From contig CANLXI010000005.1 of the NCBI GenBank assembly GCA_947495035.1, forward strand, positions 1 through 64,000: a DNA stretch of 64,000 nt, given 5' to 3'. Source of the stretch: an uncultured Granulosicoccus sp. Lineage in GTDB: Bacteria > Pseudomonadota > Gammaproteobacteria > Granulosicoccales > Granulosicoccaceae. Below, one piece after another: positions 63,592 to 64,000 of the stretch (its first letter is position 1; the number at the start of each line of letters is the position of its first letter). Position numbers and translations under genes: made by a program. Under the pieces are notes generated by a model, which was not told the origin of the DNA, searched no databases, and was given only the letters and a program-made list of their open reading frames with translations.

Positions 63592-64000
63592 TCAGCTTGT
63601 CTGTGGCTTGCGTATCAGGCCGACGAGCAGTCGCATCAGCGGGATCAGCCAGATCACGATCACGATGACACCCAGCGTTGCCGCAATGGGACGTGAGAAG
63701 AAACCCGAGAACTCGCCATCGGCCTTGATCATGGAAGACATGAAGTTGCTCTCGAGCATGGTACCCAGCACGATGCCCAGGATGGTCGGTGCTACCGGGA
63801 AACCGTTGCTTTCCATGATGTAGGCCAGCACGCCCATCACCAGCATGACGCTGATGCCGAAAACGGTGTTGTTGATGGCGAAAGCGCCAACCACACAGAA
63901 CATCAGGATGATGGGTATCAGTACCTTGCGCGGTACATGCAATATGCGTCGTGACAGCCGAATGGCCAGAAAGCCCAGCGGAATCAATGCCAGGTTGGCA
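63592..64000 (-). CDS. tctA: Tripartite tricarboxylate transporter permease TctA, C-terminal part
   Basis: Only the last 135 codons lie in the window; the start is beyond 64000. The frame stays open to the edge, reading ANLALIPLGFLAIRLSRRIL at the start and SNGFPVAPTILGIVLGTMLESNF at about 70 residues before the end, which is diagnostic for the large 12-span TctA subunit of TTT transporters. Four hydrophobic spans are seen. It imports tricarboxylates or similar acids with TctB and TctC, presumably encoded beyond the window. Confidence 0.93.
   Translation of the reverse strand, partial: ANLALIPLGFLAIRLSRRILHVPRKVLIPIILMFCVVGAFAINNTVFGISVMLVMGVLAYIMESNGFPVAPTILGIVLGTMLESNFMSSMIKADGEFSGFFSRPIAATLGVIVIVIWLIPLMRLLVGLIRKPQTS

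Noticed and set aside
1..64000. tRNA or rRNA genes and a prophage
   Set aside because: I saw no tRNA-like cloverleaf, rRNA sequence or cluster of phage structural genes; the only phage-type domain is DUF1353.

Overview
The window is a 64 kb stretch of a Gram-negative chromosome with about 56 recognisable genes. Outer-membrane features (a LpxR-like lipid A deacylase, a Blc lipocalin, a small barrel protein), TRAP and TTT transporters, a choline-sulfatase-type sulfatase, two molybdenum hydroxylases and many small detoxification genes point to a free-living, probably marine, gammaproteobacterium. A Granulosicoccus-like member would fit, but that is inference from gene content only. There are no rRNA or tRNA genes, no CRISPR array, and only a 3' remnant of what looks like an IS1380-type transposase at the left edge.

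Layout. 1-4.4 kb: IS remnant and a 1037-residue membrane protein of unknown function. 4.4-10.3 kb (minus strand): ROK regulator, fused TRAP permease, TAXI binding protein and cytoplasmic sulfatase, an import-and-desulfation operon. 11.2-17.8 kb: a lipoprotein Ntn-hydrolase (penicillin-acylase family) and a PaoABC-like aldehyde oxidoreductase, followed by a LysR gene. 18.9-21.1 kb: LtrA-like protein, two-TM potassium channel and small membrane protein. 21.3-23.3 kb: a two-gene unit with an internally duplicated Cys/CSGFD protein translationally overlapping a DUF692 (MNIO) enzyme that carries an extra C-terminal domain. 23.5-28.7 kb: MAPEG, DGPF/YciI protein with its ECF42 sigma factor, VOC, NTF2-like, DJ-1/AraC regulator, GFA and NYN-nuclease genes. 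28.8-33.9 kb: ECF sigma and anti-sigma, divergent from two paralogous RTX-repeat secreted proteins and a lipoprotein subtilase. 33.8-46.3 kb: GNAT, methyltransferase, AraC, alcohol dehydrogenase, DUF1353, lipocalin, YgiD-like dioxygenase, DoxX with LysR, small barrel protein, IorAB-like Mo hydroxylase. 46.4-52.5 kb: an unknown secreted protein converging on a sugar-ABC/SDR/SMP-30 operon. 53.4-64 kb: LpxR-like, DUF294 signalling protein with a sodium/solute symporter, CobB/CbiA with AraC and EamA, a SEC-C protein and the C-terminus of a TctA permease.

Most promising for novelty is the MNIO pair at 21.3-23.3 kb: DUF692 enzymes modify peptide side chains, often cysteines, and the overlapping upstream protein carries two copies of a Cys-rich CSGFD..TFE motif, so it may be an unusual protein-sized substrate. 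Second is the ECF/anti-sigma/RTX-pair/subtilase island, whose subtilase has the catalytic triad but appears to lack the oxyanion Asn. Two minisatellites (24-bp periodic repeats in front of doxX; mixed 10-bp and 9-bp repeats at 52.86-52.97 kb) keep a reading frame in an unusual way. All assignments are made by reading motifs; no database search was run.
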